DNA of 64,000 nt from Phenylobacterium sp. J367 (GTDB lineage: Bacteria; Pseudomonadota; Alphaproteobacteria; Caulobacterales; Caulobacteraceae). The first letter of the stretch is position 1, and the number at the start of each line of letters is the position of its first letter. Positions 9,023 through 18,269 of this stretch are shown in pieces. A program made the position numbers and the translations under genes. A model generated the notes under the pieces. It was not told the DNA's origin and did no database searches. It worked only from the letters and a program-made list of their open reading frames with translations. The stretch covers positions 1,736,001-1,800,000 of the forward strand of contig NZ_JAJONA010000001.1 in the NCBI RefSeq assembly GCF_024699985.1, in the 5' to 3' direction.

Positions 9023-10506
9023 GCCGCGCTGCCTTCTCCCCCGAGCTCCGCCGGTAGAGAAACCCGGAACGTCGCCCCCTGGTCAAGGGCGGACTGGCAA
9101 GTCACCGTTCCGCCGAGGCGATAGCCCAGGGCGCGCACATGGGCCAGGCCGATGCCTTCGCCCGGCTGATCCTGCTGCCCGGCGCGCCGGAACAGCTCGA
9201 AGATCCGCTCGTGGTCCTTGGGATCGACGCCGCGGCCATTGTCGACGACCTCGTAGATTACGCGGCGGCCTTCGCGCCGGCCCCGGATCTGCACGCGGGC
9301 CGCGACGCCCGGCCGGCCGTACTTGAGGGCGTTCTCGACCAGGTTCGAGAAGATCTGCTCCAGGGCCAGGCGGTCGCTGACCACGTTCGGCAGGTTGGGC
9401 GCGATCTCGACGGTGGCGCCACTCTCGTCCAGGCGGTGCTTCAGGCTGCCGGCGATGCCTTCGAACAGGCGCTGCATGTCCAGCGGCTCGGGCGTCAGCA
9501 CCCGGCGGCCCTGGCGGGAGAGCTGCAGGATGGCGTTGATCAGCCGGTCCATCTTCTGGGTCGAGGTGCGGATGAAGCGCACGCTCTCCGGCAGGTCGTC
9601 GCGGACCGCCATGCGGGCGTCCTGAGTGACGATCTGGGGCGCCTCGGTCTCGGCCTTCTCCAGCAGCGTCGAGAGCGGCTTGATCGCCGCGTCCAGCTCG
9701 GCGGTGAAGCCCATGACATTGACCAGCGGCGAACGCAGGTCGTGGCTGACGATGTAGGCGAAGCGCTGGATCTCGTCGTTGGCCCGCTGCAGGTCGGCCG
9801 TGCGGGCCTTCACCGCGTCCTCCAGGCCGGCGTTCACCGCCTGCAGCTCGGCGCGGGAAGCGGTGAGGTCGCGGGTGAAGCGCAGGATGATCCAGGTGGA
9901 GCCGACGGCCACCACCAGCAGCAGCACCGCGGCGGCGGCGGAGATCCGGTAGAGTTCGTCCAGGCTGCCCAGCCGTTCGGCGTTGCGCGCGGCGAGAAGG
10001 TTGCTCTCGGCGGTTTCCATGGCCTGGGTGATCCCGCGGATCTGGCGCACCAGGGCGACGCCACGCTCGGTGTTGAACGCCGGCGTGCGGTAGGATTCCC
10101 CGGCGCGGCTGCGGCGGATCGAGTCCTCGGCGACCGCAAGCTGTTCGCGGCTGAGCGTGCGCAGTTCGGCGACGCGGGCCTGCTGCTCGGGGTTGTCGCG
10201 CGTAAGGCGGGCGATCTCGTCGATCGCAGGCCCGGTGGCGGCGGCGGCCGCGCGGAAGGTGTCCAGGAACTGGGGGTCGCCCGCCAGCAGGTAGCCGCGC
10301 CGTGCAGTCTCGATCCGCTCGTTGATCAGGCCGTAGTCCGACAGCGCGCGCACGACCTGGTAGGTGTGTTCGACGCGTTCGGTGAAGGCGATGTTCCGCT
10401 GCAGGGTGCGCACCGCGCCCAGGCCCACGCCGATGACGGTCAGGAAGCCGAGGATCACGGCCGCGACGACGAGGCTGTTGACGAGGCGGGCGGAAAGCGC
10501 GGGCAT
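9019..10506 (-). CDS. CHASE3-domain membrane histidine kinase, phytochrome-kinase-like
   Basis: A 495-residue membrane kinase. Two transmembrane helices (LVNSLVVAAVILGFLTVIGV and AAAAVLLLVVAVGSTWIILR) bracket a periplasmic CHASE3 domain (about 35-180, with RRGYLLAGDPQFLDTF). A coiled coil (AELQAVNAGLEDAVKARTA) connects to HisKA with the histidine in YIVSHDLRSPL at about 260 and an HATPase domain (LEQIFSNLVENALKYGRPG, VVDNGRGVDP, GIGLAHVRALG). CHASE3 binds unknown extracellular signals. It heads the operon with the receiver at 8572 and REC-HWE kinase at 7541. It is divergent from another membrane kinase 79 bases away, with a perfect palindrome between them. Confidence 0.93.
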   Translation of the reverse strand: MPALSARLVNSLVVAAVILGFLTVIGVGLGAVRTLQRNIAFTERVEHTYQVVRALSDYGLINERIETARRGYLLAGDPQFLDTFRAAAAATGPAIDEIARLTRDNPEQQARVAELRTLSREQLAVAEDSIRRSRAGESYRTPAFNTERGVALVRQIRGITQAMETAESNLLAARNAERLGSLDELYRISAAAAVLLLVVAVGSTWIILRFTRDLTASRAELQAVNAGLEDAVKARTADLQRANDEIQRFAYIVSHDLRSPLVNVMGFTAELDAAIKPLSTLLEKAETEAPQIVTQDARMAVRDDLPESVRFIRTSTQKMDRLINAILQLSRQGRRVLTPEPLDMQRLFEGIAGSLKHRLDESGATVEIAPNLPNVVSDRLALEQIFSNLVENALKYGRPGVAARVQIRGRREGRRVIYEVVDNGRGVDPKDHERIFELFRRAGQQDQPGEGIGLAHVRALGYRLGGTVTCQSALDQGATFRVSLPAELGGEGSAA

Positions 10507-10555
10507 TCCCGCTAGTGGCGGGCTTCACCGGCGACCGTCAAGTCGAAGCCCGACA

Positions 10556-10583
10556 CATGCCTGCGCCGCGCGGCGCAGGCATG
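10556..10583. promoter_or_regulatory. 28-bp perfect palindrome between divergent kinase genes
   Basis: Fourteen-base arms with no mismatch and no spacer, centred between 10569 and 10570 (arm starts CATGCCTGCGCCG). It occupies most of the 79-base gap between the starts of two sensor kinase genes and ends two bases before the ATG at 10586. It could be an operator for a dimeric regulator acting on both promoters, or a leader hairpin hiding the ribosome site of the plus-strand gene. A chance palindrome of this length is unlikely, but function is not shown. Confidence 0.5.
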
Positions 10584-10585
10584 CT

Positions 10586-11611
10586 ATGACGGCGACGATG
10601 AGTACGAATTCCTGGCGCCGCGCCCTGGCCTGGCTGGAAGCCCGGCCGCTGCGCACCCTCGCCGCCCTGATCCTGATCGCCACGGTCGTCCGCGCCGGCC
10701 TGCATCCGATGCTCGGCGAGAAGCAGGTGTGGTCGATCTATTTCCCGGTGGTGATCCTGGCCAGCTATGTGTTCGGGGCGCGCAACGCCGCCGTCGCCAT
10801 GCTGGTCTCGGCGGTGCTCGGCTTCGTCCTGTTCTCCGGCGCGACGCGTGGCGTCGAGGCGGCGATGGACGCCGCGCCGGGCGTCTTCCTGTTCGTCATG
10901 AACAGCGCCGTCGTCCTCTATGTGGTCGGCTCGCTGAACGGCGCCCTGAAGGGCCTTGCCGTGGCGCAGGGCGAGAGCGAGGCCATGGCCCGCGCCCACG
11001 CCGAGCTGTTCCACGAGGTCAATCAGCGGATCACCCATCACCTGCGCCTGGTGGCCGGCGTTCTGGCCCTGCAGGCCAAGGGCGAGCCCGAGCCGACGGT
11101 GTCGGCGGGGCTGAAGAAGGCCGCCGAGCGCTCGCTGCAGATTTCCCGCGCCCATGCCGAGCTCTCGGGCCTGCCCACCGAGCCGGTGCGGTTCGGACAG
11201 GTGGCCGAGCGGATCGTGGCGACGCTGCTCGAGTCGCGCGGCGAACGGCGCGACCGGGTGGCGGTCATCGTCAACGCCGAGATGGGGCTGAGCCAGGAGG
11301 CCGCCACCGCGCTCGCCGCCGCCCTGCTCGAATGCCTGGACAGCCTGCTGAACGGCCATCCGGACGGCCCGATCATCGTGCGGTTGGCCTCCGACGCCGC
11401 CGGCCGGCGGGTGGAGGTGGTGGTCACCGATCCGCGCGCCGCCCGGCAGCTCGGCTCCCTGGCCGAGGGCTATCTGCTGCGCGCCGTGGTCGAGCAGCTC
11501 GGCGCGGCGCTGCGCTTCCGCCGCGAGGGGCGGGCGGGCGTGGCGGAGCTGGCCTTCGAGGCCGGCGGCCGGCCGCTGCAGCCGGCCCTGGCCGAGCAGA
11601 CCGTGCACTGA
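10586..11611 (+). CDS. Membrane sensor kinase, DUF4118-like plus HWE/HisKA_2-like
   Basis: A protein of 341 residues (337 if the ATG at 10598 is used; neither start has a strong ribosome site). Three or four helices (TLAALILIATVVRAGLHPML, YFPVVILASYVFG, VAMLVSAVLGFVLFSG, FVMNSAVVLYVVGSL) resemble the DUF4118 membrane module. A phosphotransfer helix follows with the histidine in ELFHEVNQRITHHLRLV near residue 145. The HATPase part is weak: the N-box-like ALLECLDSLLNG and VVVTDPRA lack the usual Asn and glycine-rich boxes, so kinase activity is doubtful. It is divergent from the CHASE3 kinase operon and may be regulated with it through the palindrome. Confidence 0.8.
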   Translation: MTATMSTNSWRRALAWLEARPLRTLAALILIATVVRAGLHPMLGEKQVWSIYFPVVILASYVFGARNAAVAMLVSAVLGFVLFSGATRGVEAAMDAAPGVFLFVMNSAVVLYVVGSLNGALKGLAVAQGESEAMARAHAELFHEVNQRITHHLRLVAGVLALQAKGEPEPTVSAGLKKAAERSLQISRAHAELSGLPTEPVRFGQVAERIVATLLESRGERRDRVAVIVNAEMGLSQEAATALAAALLECLDSLLNGHPDGPIIVRLASDAAGRRVEVVVTDPRAARQLGSLAEGYLLRAVVEQLGAALRFRREGRAGVAELAFEAGGRPLQPALAEQTVH

Positions 11612-11623
11612 GGCCTGCGGGCC

Positions 11624-12322
11624 CTAGTCGTTCCGGGGGTTGATCTCGAAGGCGACGACCCGCGGATCGGCGCAGAGGCGCTTGACCAGTTCTTCGGCGG
11701 CCGCGCTGCGACTGTGCAGGGCGGCGGTCAGCTCGATCGCCTGGCCTTCGGCGTGCAGGCGGTGGCCGAGCGTCGGGGCGGTCATGTCCAGCGACGCCAG
11801 GAGCTCCCGGAACGCCGGCTCCGGAGGGTCGCCCTCGCGGCGGTAGGCGACGGCGACGTCGAGCACGGCGATCTTCGGCATCCGGCTGTCGACCACCCGA
11901 AGCAGGGTCAGCACCAGCAGCGTGGCGAACGTGCCGCCGATCGCCAGGCCGTAGAAGCCGACGCCGTAGAGCGTGCCGAGCGCCGAGGTGATCCACAGCG
12001 ACGCCGCCGTGGTCAGGCCATGCACCGACAGCCCGTTGCGGAAGATCACCCCGCCGCAGAGGAAGCCGATGCCGGTGAGGATGCCGTGCGCCATGCGCAC
12101 CGGATCGATGCGGATCACGTCGTGCGGCGTGTCGGTCAGCCAGCGCACCTGGTGCACCGCCGCCAGCATCAGCAGCGCGGAGGCGAGGCTGACCAGGATG
12201 TGGGTGCGCAGACCCGCCGGCCGGCCGCGGTACTCGCGCTCGAAGCCGATCGCCGCGCCGGCCAGCACCGAGCCCGCGACGGGCAGCACATATTCGATGA
12301 AGGGACCCGCGGCGCCGACCAT
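11624..12322 (-). CDS. MgtC/SapB-family membrane protein
   Basis: A 232-residue inner-membrane protein. The N-terminal 140 residues hold four or five helices with the family signature GFEREYRGRPAGLRTHILVS and the GIGFLCGGVIFRNG segment containing the conserved glycine-rich turn. A soluble C-terminal domain (about 145-232) resembles the ACT-like tail of MgtC proteins. MgtC relatives modulate F-type ATPase or magnesium homeostasis in low magnesium; the role here is inferred from family only. It is convergent with the membrane kinase (12-base gap) and upstream of a small membrane protein on the same strand. Confidence 0.9.
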   Translation of the reverse strand: MVGAAGPFIEYVLPVAGSVLAGAAIGFEREYRGRPAGLRTHILVSLASALLMLAAVHQVRWLTDTPHDVIRIDPVRMAHGILTGIGFLCGGVIFRNGLSVHGLTTAASLWITSALGTLYGVGFYGLAIGGTFATLLVLTLLRVVDSRMPKIAVLDVAVAYRREGDPPEPAFRELLASLDMTAPTLGHRLHAEGQAIELTAALHSRSAAAEELVKRLCADPRVVAFEINPRND

Positions 12323-12366
12323 GACGCTTCAATGACAGCGCGCCGCCAGCGGTTGCAGACGCGGCG

Positions 12367-12576
12367 CTAGAAGAGCATCGGCCCCACATAGAGCGCCAGC
12401 AGCACGAGCACGACGATGGCCAGGATCAGGCCCGCGTTCCTGCGGCCGCCGAGGAAGCTCTGGCTGCCCGCCGCCTGGGGCGGCGTGGGCTTCGGCGGGG
12501 GCTGGCGGCGCGCCTGTTCGCGGGCCCGGCGGTAGCGGGCCAGGTCGGTGATCCGGGGATCGTCCTTGCGCGCCAC
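12367..12576 (-). CDS. Small single-pass membrane protein, unknown
   Basis: A 69-residue protein with a basic, proline-rich cytoplasmic N terminus (DLARYRRAREQARRQPPPKP) and one C-terminal helix (AGLILAIVVLVLLALYVGPM). Five bases separate it from the stop of yebC upstream on the same strand, so the two are probably cotranscribed. Codon use looks coding. No function is recognised. Confidence 0.7.
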   Translation of the reverse strand: MARKDDPRITDLARYRRAREQARRQPPPKPTPPQAAGSQSFLGGRRNAGLILAIVVLVLLALYVGPMLF

Positions 12577-12581
12577 CGGGA

Positions 12582-13328
12582 TCAGCCCGCCAGCCGCTCG
12601 AGCTCGGCCGCCGGGATGTCCTCGTTCGACCAGACGTTCTGAACGTCGTCGTCGTCCTCGAGGCTCTCGATCAGCTTCATGAGCGTCGCCGCCGGATCGC
12701 CCTCTATGGGGGTCAGCGACTTGGGCCGCCAGGCGATGGCGGTGGACTTGGCTTCGCCCAGCGTCGCCTCCAGCGCCTGGGCGACCTCGTTGAGGCTCTC
12801 AAAGGCGGTGTAGATGGTGTGGCCTTCCTCATCGGACTCCACGTCCTCGGCGCCGGCCTCGATGGCGGCCTCCATGACGGCGTCCTCGGAGCCGGCGGCG
12901 GCCGCATAGACGATCTGGCCGACCCGGTCGAACATGAACGAGACCGAGCCCGTTTCGCCGAGGTTGCCGCCGTTCTTGGAGAAGATCGCCCGGACGTTGG
13001 CCGCCGCGCGGTTGCGGTTGTCGGTCAGCACCTCGACGATGACGCCGACGCCGCCCGGGCCGAAGCCCTCGTAGCGGATTTCGTCATAGGTCTCCGCGTC
13101 GCCGCCGACCGCCTTCTTGATCGCCCGGTCGATGCCGTCCTTCGGCATGGACTCGGCCTTGGCGTTGGCCACGGCCAGGCGCAGGCGGGCGTTCATCGCC
13201 GGATCGGGCAGGCCGGCCTTGGCCGCCACGGTGATCTCGCGCGAGAGCTTGGAGAACAGCTTGGACCGCACGCTGTCGGCGCGGCCCTTGCGGTGCATGA
13301 TGTTCTTGAACTTTGAGTGTCCGGCCAT
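12582..13328 (-). CDS. yebC: YebC/PmpR-family protein
   Basis: A 248-residue protein of the usual family length. The N terminus [19 protein letters not shown] is diagnostic, followed by [40 protein letters not shown] and the [20 protein letters not shown] segment. YebC-family proteins were annotated as transcriptional regulators; recent work links members to translation of proline-rich stretches. The start is the ATG at 13328, since the longer open frame reads through a hairpin and the divergent gene. It is divergent from a small membrane protein gene at 13455. Confidence 0.96.
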   Translation of the reverse strand: MAGHSKFKNIMHRKGRADSVRSKLFSKLSREITVAAKAGLPDPAMNARLRLAVANAKAESMPKDGIDRAIKKAVGGDAETYDEIRYEGFGPGGVGVIVEVLTDNRNRAAANVRAIFSKNGGNLGETGSVSFMFDRVGQIVYAAAAGSEDAVMEAAIEAGAEDVESDEEGHTIYTAFESLNEVAQALEATLGEAKSTAIAWRPKSLTPIEGDPAATLMKLIESLEDDDDVQNVWSNEDIPAAELERLAG

Positions 13329-13393
13329 GGTCCGTTTGCGGCAGGTCGTGAGAGTATGGTCGCCGCTTCTACCCTTGAGGGGCGGGCGAAAGG

Positions 13394-13416
13394 AACCCCC
13401 GCCATGCGCGGGGGTT
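13394..13416. other. GC-rich hairpin in the yebC upstream region
   Basis: Nine-base perfect arms (AACCCCCGC / GCGGGGGTT) with a five-base loop, 66 bases upstream of the yebC start and 39 bases upstream of the divergent gene at 13455. Read on the minus strand it is followed by TTCCTTTCG, so it has a terminator-like shape although no gene ends here. It could be a leader structure of the yebC transcript. Confidence 0.4.
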
Positions 13417-13454
13417 AGCGGCAAGAGGGTGAGCTGAAGCAGAGGCGGCGTGAG

Positions 13455-13730
13455 ATGACCGAGGCGACCGACCACGAGGCCAAGGGTTACGAGGATTGGG
13501 ACGACGTCCTGCCGAACGAGCCGAACGGCGAGGTCGTCCACTGGATGGCGCCCCGGCCGCTGGGCCTCGGGCCGACCGGGGCGACGGTGGCCGCCGTCGG
13601 CGCGTTCGCCCTGGGCGCCCTGACCACGGCGGCGGTGTTCGCCGTGCTGCACCTGATGAAGGCCGAGGACCGCGAGGCCTTTCCGGCCCGCGTGAAGCGC
13701 TGGCGCAGCTCGGTGCGCTGGCCGCACTAG
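13455..13730 (+). CDS. Small membrane protein, unknown
   Basis: A 91-residue protein. The acidic N terminus ([20 protein letters not shown]) is followed by one or two helices ([28 protein letters not shown]) and a basic C terminus ([13 protein letters not shown]). The ATG at 13455 has only a weak upstream GAGGCGG. Small acidic-headed single-pass proteins of this kind are common in Caulobacterales, but no function can be assigned. Its stop lies one base from the stop of the convergent phosphatase gene. Confidence 0.7.
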   Translation: MTEATDHEAKGYEDWDDVLPNEPNGEVVHWMAPRPLGLGPTGATVAAVGAFALGALTTAAVFAVLHLMKAEDREAFPARVKRWRSSVRWPH

Positions 13731-13731
13731 C

Positions 13732-14318
13732 CTAGTCGAAGGGCGGGCAGTCGATGCGCTCGATGGCGCCGCCGGACAGCCGGTAGACGGCGTCCTGGGG
13801 CACGTGCTGCTCCACCGTGCGGTCCTTTTCCATATTCGCGTAAACGCCGCGCAAGACGCGGCCGGCGACGCCGTGGCTGACCGCGATCACCCGGCGCTCC
13901 GGTTCGGGCGGCAGGTCGGCCAGCCAGTCCGCCATGCGCGCGCAGACCGAGGCGTAGGTCTCGCCGGTCGGGGCGTCGAAGGCCCAGCCGGAGGTCCCGA
14001 ACGCGTCCGGGAAGGCGGCCATCAGGTCGCTGCGCAGCCGGCCGTCCCAGTCGCCCCAGGAGAGCTCGACCAGCCGGCGGTCCTCCTCGACCTCCGCGCC
14101 CAGGGCGGCGGCCACCACCTCGGCGGTCTTCCGCGCGCGCGGCCGAGCGGGCTCGACACCACCCGCCAGCCGGGCTGGCCGGCGGTGAGGTCCTTGAGCA
14201 GCGCCGCCACCGCGCCGGCCTGGCGCAGGCCGAGCTCGGTCAGCGGCGAATCCACATGGCCCTGCAGCCGCTGCTCGCGGTTGAACTCGGTCTGGCCGTG
14301 CCGGACGAGGTAGATCAC
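13732..14318 (-). CDS. Histidine phosphatase family protein (frame broken)
   Basis: About 195 residues when repaired. The N-terminal frame starts at GTG 14318 with [20 protein letters not shown], the RHG catalytic motif with the phospho-accepting His, and runs to VVSSPLGRA. The remaining frame gives [27 protein letters not shown] and [15 protein letters not shown], the second catalytic His. The two are out of register in the CG-repeat stretch at about 14131-14142; one extra CG pair or one missing base explains it (expected [14 protein letters not shown]). Substrate is unknown; phosphoglycerate mutase-like and cobalamin-type members share this pattern. The GTG overlaps the stop of the SDR gene upstream (GTGA). 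Confidence 0.83.
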
Positions 14319-15100
14319 CGCTTGCGGCGGACCACCGGGTGGGACGTGGACAGCCCGCCGTCGACCGCGATCGTCTGGCCGTTGACGTAGCTGCTGTCGT
14401 CCGAGGCCAGGAACAGCGCCGCGTGCGCGATCTCGTCGGGCACGCCGTAGCGGGTCAGCGGATTGAGCTGGCCGATCTTGTCCTCGTTGCCGCGGGCCCG
14501 GGCGCCGTCGAAGATCGGCTTGGTCATGCCGGTTTCGATCAGGCCGGGCGCGATCGCGTTCACCCGGACGCCGGTGCCGTAGAACTCGTTGGCCGCGGTC
14601 TGGGCGAGGCTGATGACCCCGGCCTTGGACGCCGAATAGGGCGAGCCGCCGGCCCCGGAGCGGATGCCCGCCACCGAGGCGGTGAGGATGATCGAGCCCT
14701 TGCCCTTGGGGATCATCACGGCCGAGGCGTGCTTCACCGCCAGGAACGCGCCGATCAGGTTGATCCGCAGGATCTCGGCCCAGTGGGCGGCGTCCTGGTC
14801 CTGGTACTCGACCCAGCCGCCGGAGATGCCGGCGTTGGCCCAGACCACGTCCAGCCCGCCGAACTCGCGCTCGGCGCGGCCGATGTAGTCCTTCACGCAG
14901 GCCTCGTCGCCCGCGTCGCCGGTCATGGCGACCGCCTTGCCGCCGGCAGCGGTGATCGCCGCTGCCGTTTCGTCCACGGTCCCGGCCCGGTCGACGCAGA
15001 GCACGCTGGCGCCTTCGCGGGCGAACAGCAGGGAGGCCGCGCGGCCGATGCCGCTCGCCGCGCCGGTGATGACGGCCGTGCGGCCGGAAAGACGTCCCAT
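14315..15100 (-). CDS. Short-chain dehydrogenase/reductase
   Basis: A 261-residue classical SDR: NAD(P)-binding TGAASGIG at about residue 12, NAGISGG at 89, the catalytic Ser in ILTASVAG, and the catalytic Tyr-Lys in YSASKAG at about 156. The Asp after the second strand (LCVDRAG) favours NAD over NADP. The C-terminal [12 protein letters not shown] is typical. Substrate is not deducible. It lies 10 bases downstream of the quinone reductase and overlaps the histidine phosphatase, so the three form one operon. Confidence 0.92.
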   Translation of the reverse strand: MGRLSGRTAVITGAASGIGRAASLLFAREGASVLCVDRAGTVDETAAAITAAGGKAVAMTGDAGDEACVKDYIGRAEREFGGLDVVWANAGISGGWVEYQDQDAAHWAEILRINLIGAFLAVKHASAVMIPKGKGSIILTASVAGIRSGAGGSPYSASKAGVISLAQTAANEFYGTGVRVNAIAPGLIETGMTKPIFDGARARGNEDKIGQLNPLTRYGVPDEIAHAALFLASDDSSYVNGQTIAVDGGLSTSHPVVRRKR

Positions 15101-15110
15101 GTCGTACTCC

Positions 15111-16076
15111 TTACGGGATCAGCAGCACCCGGCCCACGGCCTGGCGGCTTTCGATGTAGCGGTGGGCCTCGGCGGCTTCGGAGAGCGGGAACTCGCGGTC
15201 GATGACCGCCTTCAGCTCGCCCTTCGCGACGTCCTCGATCAGCCGCTGGATGTTGTCGTGCACCCGGTCGGTGTTGATCTCGGCGCCCAGGAAGACGCCC
15301 GACAGGCTGCGGTTGCCGCCCATCATCGAGCCCACGTCCACCTTCATCGGCTCGCGGCCCGCCTGGCCGACCATGGAGACCCGGCCCCGATAGGCCAGGC
15401 TGAGGATCGAGCCCTGCAGGGTGGGGCCGCCGACCGAATCCACGATCACGTCGGCCATGTGCTTGTCGGTGAGCCGGCCCACCTCCTGCACCACGTCGTG
15501 GGTCTTGTAGTTGATGCCGTGGGTCAGGCCCAAGGCCTTCAGGCGCTCTAGCCGCTCATCGGACGAGGCGGTGGCGATCACCATGGCCGCGCCCGCACGG
15601 GCGGCGAGCTGGATGGCGGCGACGCCGACGCCCGACGCGCCGGCCTGCACGAGGACAATCTCGCCCTTCTTCATCCGGCCGAACTCGAACAGGCAGTCGT
15701 CGGCGGTCCCGAACGGCACGGGGACCACGGCGGCCTGCTTCACGTCCATGCCGTCGGGGATCACCCAGGCGGTGCGGGCCGGCACGGCGCGCAGTTCGGC
15801 GTGGCTGCCGAAGGCGCCGGTGGTGACGACCTTCTGGCCGACCTTGATCGTAGTGACCTCGGCGCCGACCTCGACCACCTCGCCGGCGGCCTGGTAGCCG
15901 ACGATGTGCGGCCGGGTGACGAGCGGTCCGCGGAAGCGGTTCAGCGTGTCGCCGCCCTCGATGGACACCGCTTCGACGCGGATCACGATGCCCTTCGGAT
16001 GGCATTCCGGATCCGGCACGTCCTCGTAGCGCAGGACCTCGGGACCCCCGTTCTCGTGATAGACCGCAGCCTTCAT
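15111..16076 (-). CDS. Zinc-free quinone oxidoreductase-like MDR enzyme
   Basis: A 321-residue medium-chain reductase of the quinone oxidoreductase group. It has the N-terminal [20 protein letters not shown], the [15 protein letters not shown] core, and the NADPH-binding [14 protein letters not shown] at about residue 145. The zinc-liganding residues of alcohol dehydrogenases are not evident. Such enzymes reduce quinones or enoyl compounds with NADPH. It is the first gene of the operon with the SDR and histidine phosphatase, and is divergent from the patatin gene across 150 bases. Confidence 0.9.
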   Translation of the reverse strand: MKAAVYHENGGPEVLRYEDVPDPECHPKGIVIRVEAVSIEGGDTLNRFRGPLVTRPHIVGYQAAGEVVEVGAEVTTIKVGQKVVTTGAFGSHAELRAVPARTAWVIPDGMDVKQAAVVPVPFGTADDCLFEFGRMKKGEIVLVQAGASGVGVAAIQLAARAGAAMVIATASSDERLERLKALGLTHGINYKTHDVVQEVGRLTDKHMADVIVDSVGGPTLQGSILSLAYRGRVSMVGQAGREPMKVDVGSMMGGNRSLSGVFLGAEINTDRVHDNIQRLIEDVAKGELKAVIDREFPLSEAAEAHRYIESRQAVGRVLLIP

Positions 16077-16226
16077 CGGACCCTCCCGTCAAACATCTGT
16101 TTGACCGCCACCAACCACGGCCGGGCGGCGGGCGCAAGGGTCGCAGGTTCCGTCCCGGAACCGGGGGTGACATCGGCCGGCGGGTCGCCGATGTTGCCGG
16201 CTACAAACGAGAGTCGGGAAGACAAC

Positions 16227-17096
16227 ATGACGACGCGCGCTCTGGTGCTCGGCGGCGGTGGGCCCGTCGGGATCGCCTGGGAAAGCGGCCTGATCGCCGG
16301 CTTCGCCCAGGCCGGTGTCGACCTCTCCCAGGCCGACTTCATCATGGGCACCTCGGCGGGATCCTTCGTGGGCGCCCGGCTGGCGCTCGGCGCCGATCCG
16401 AAGACCCTGGCCGATCCCGTGCTCCGGGAGACCCAGGCCGGGCGGGCGCCGTCCGGCGGCGCGCCCGCCGCCCTCGGCCCCCTCGTGGCGCTGATGGCCG
16501 AGGCGCGGGGCGGCAAGCGAAACCCGGCCGAGGTCCGCGCCGAGATCGGGGCCTTCGCCCTGCATGCCGAGACGATGGACGAGGACGCCTTCCTCGCCAC
16601 CTTCGGACGCAGCTTCGCCGGCCAGACAGCCTGGCCCGCCAGGGACTTCGCCTGCACGGCCGTCGACGCCGAGGACGGCGGGTTCCGGCTGTGGACCGCG
16701 CATGCCGGAGCGCCGCTCGACCGGGCGGTGGCGTCGAGCTGCAGCGTGCCGGGCGTCTATCCGCCGGTGACCATCGACGGGCGGCGCTACATCGACGGCG
16801 GCATGCGCTCCTCGACCAACGCCGACCTGGCGGCGGGCTACGACCTGGTGGTGATCGTCGCCGTCCGGCTGGGCGACGAGACCGAGATCGGCCGCCTCAC
16901 CCAGGCGCAGCTCGAGGCCGAGGTCGACAGCCTGCAGGAGGGCGGCGCGAGCGTCGTGGTCATCGGCCCCGACGACGGCAGCCTGGCGGCGCTGGGGCCG
17001 AACCTGATGGACTTCACCCGGCGCCCCGACGCGGCGCGCGCGGGCCTCGCCCAGGCGGCCGGGCAGGCCGAGATCCTGAAGGGCGTGTGGGGCTAG
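16227..17096 (+). CDS. Patatin-like phospholipase
   Basis: A 289-residue protein with the patatin catalytic dyad: an oxyanion-hole LGGGGPVGIAW at the N terminus, the nucleophile Ser in MGTSAGS (about residue 44) and the Asp in YIDGGMRSSTNADL (about 193). No signal peptide is seen, so it probably acts on lipids from the cytoplasmic side. ATG at 16227 follows GGGAAGACAAC. It stands alone, divergent from the quinone reductase and convergent with the aminotransferase. Confidence 0.92.
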   Translation: MTTRALVLGGGGPVGIAWESGLIAGFAQAGVDLSQADFIMGTSAGSFVGARLALGADPKTLADPVLRETQAGRAPSGGAPAALGPLVALMAEARGGKRNPAEVRAEIGAFALHAETMDEDAFLATFGRSFAGQTAWPARDFACTAVDAEDGGFRLWTAHAGAPLDRAVASSCSVPGVYPPVTIDGRRYIDGGMRSSTNADLAAGYDLVVIVAVRLGDETEIGRLTQAQLEAEVDSLQEGGASVVVIGPDDGSLAALGPNLMDFTRRPDAARAGLAQAAGQAEILKGVWG

Positions 17097-17102
17097 CGCG
17101 CC

Positions 17103-18269
17103 CTAGCGGTTCGCCTTCACGAACGCGCGGATGGCCGCGATCACCTGGTCCTGGTCGTCCGGCGTCAGATAGGGGTGCATCGGCAGGCTGATCACCTGGC
17201 CGGCCTTGGCCTCGGTGACGGGCAGGCCGTCCGGCGCGGTCGGATAGACCGAATAGACGCCCTGCCGGTGGATCGGGATCGGATAGTAGACGGCGGTCGG
17301 CACGCCCTTCTCGCGCAGCGCCGCGGCCAGGCCGTCACGGTTCGGCGCCTCGATGGTGTACTGCGCCCAGACGCTGACCCCGCCCTCGATCACCGTCGGG
17401 ACCGTGACCAGGTCGGAGAGGCCCTCGGCGTAGCGGTCGGCCACCCGGTTCCGGGCCTCGATCTCGTCGGGGAAGATCTTCAGCTTCTCGAGCAGGACGG
17501 CGGCCTGGATGGTGTCCATCCGGCTGTTGGTGCCGACGCGGACGTTCAGGTAGCGCGGATCGTGGTCGAAGGTGCGGCCTTCCAGGTCCGACTTCACCGC
17601 CTGGCCATGGACGCGCAGCGAGACCAGAAGATCGTGGAAGCGGGCGTCCTTCGACAGCACCGCGCCGCCGTCGCCGTAGCAGCCGAGCGGCTTGGCCGGG
17701 AAGAAGGAGGTGGTGGCCACGTCCGCCCAGTGGATCGGGTGCCTGCCGCCGAGGGTGCAGCCGAAGCCCTGGGCGCTGTCGGCGATCAGCTTCAGGCCGT
17801 GGGCGTCGCAGACCTTGCGGATCGCCGGATAGTCGGCCGGCTGGCCGAACAGGTCGACGGCGATGACAGCCTTCGGCGTCAGCTCGCCCTTCGCCTTCAC
17901 CGCCTGGATCGCGGCCTCCAGGCTCTTCGCATCCATGTTGTAGGTGCGGGCGTCCACGTCGACGAACACCGGCGAGGCGCCGACCAGCGGCATGGCCTCG
18001 GCGGTCGCCGCGAAGGTGAAGGACGGGCAGAAGACCGCGTCGCCCGGCCCGATCCCCCAGGCCATCAGCGGCAGGACGAGCGCGTCGGTGCCCGACGCGC
18101 AGGAGAGCACAAAGGGCGCCTCGCCGAAGGCGGCCATCTCGGCTTCGAAGGCGGCGATCTCAGGGCCCATGATGTAGGCGCCCGACCGCACGACCTTGAG
18201 GATCGCGTCCTCCAGCGGCTGGCCGAGGCGCTGGCGCTGGGCCTGCAGGTCGATGAACGGGATAGGCAT
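17103..18269 (-). CDS. DegT/DnrJ/EryC1-family sugar aminotransferase
   Basis: A 388-residue PLP enzyme that aminates a nucleotide-linked keto sugar. It opens with IPFIDLQAQRQRL; SCASGTDALVLPLMAWGIG binds the cofactor phosphate, and the PLP lysine sits in TTSFFPAKPLGCYGDGG near residue 190. The sequence around VDVDARTYNMDAKSLEAAI resembles the WbpE/WlbC group that makes 3-amino uronates, but the sugar cannot be fixed from sequence. No other polysaccharide gene is nearby, so it is a lone biosynthetic step here. Confidence 0.9.
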   Translation of the reverse strand: MPIPFIDLQAQRQRLGQPLEDAILKVVRSGAYIMGPEIAAFEAEMAAFGEAPFVLSCASGTDALVLPLMAWGIGPGDAVFCPSFTFAATAEAMPLVGASPVFVDVDARTYNMDAKSLEAAIQAVKAKGELTPKAVIAVDLFGQPADYPAIRKVCDAHGLKLIADSAQGFGCTLGGRHPIHWADVATTSFFPAKPLGCYGDGGAVLSKDARFHDLLVSLRVHGQAVKSDLEGRTFDHDPRYLNVRVGTNSRMDTIQAAVLLEKLKIFPDEIEARNRVADRYAEGLSDLVTVPTVIEGGVSVWAQYTIEAPNRDGLAAALREKGVPTAVYYPIPIHRQGVYSVYPTAPDGLPVTEAKAGQVISLPMHPYLTPDDQDQVIAAIRAFVKANR

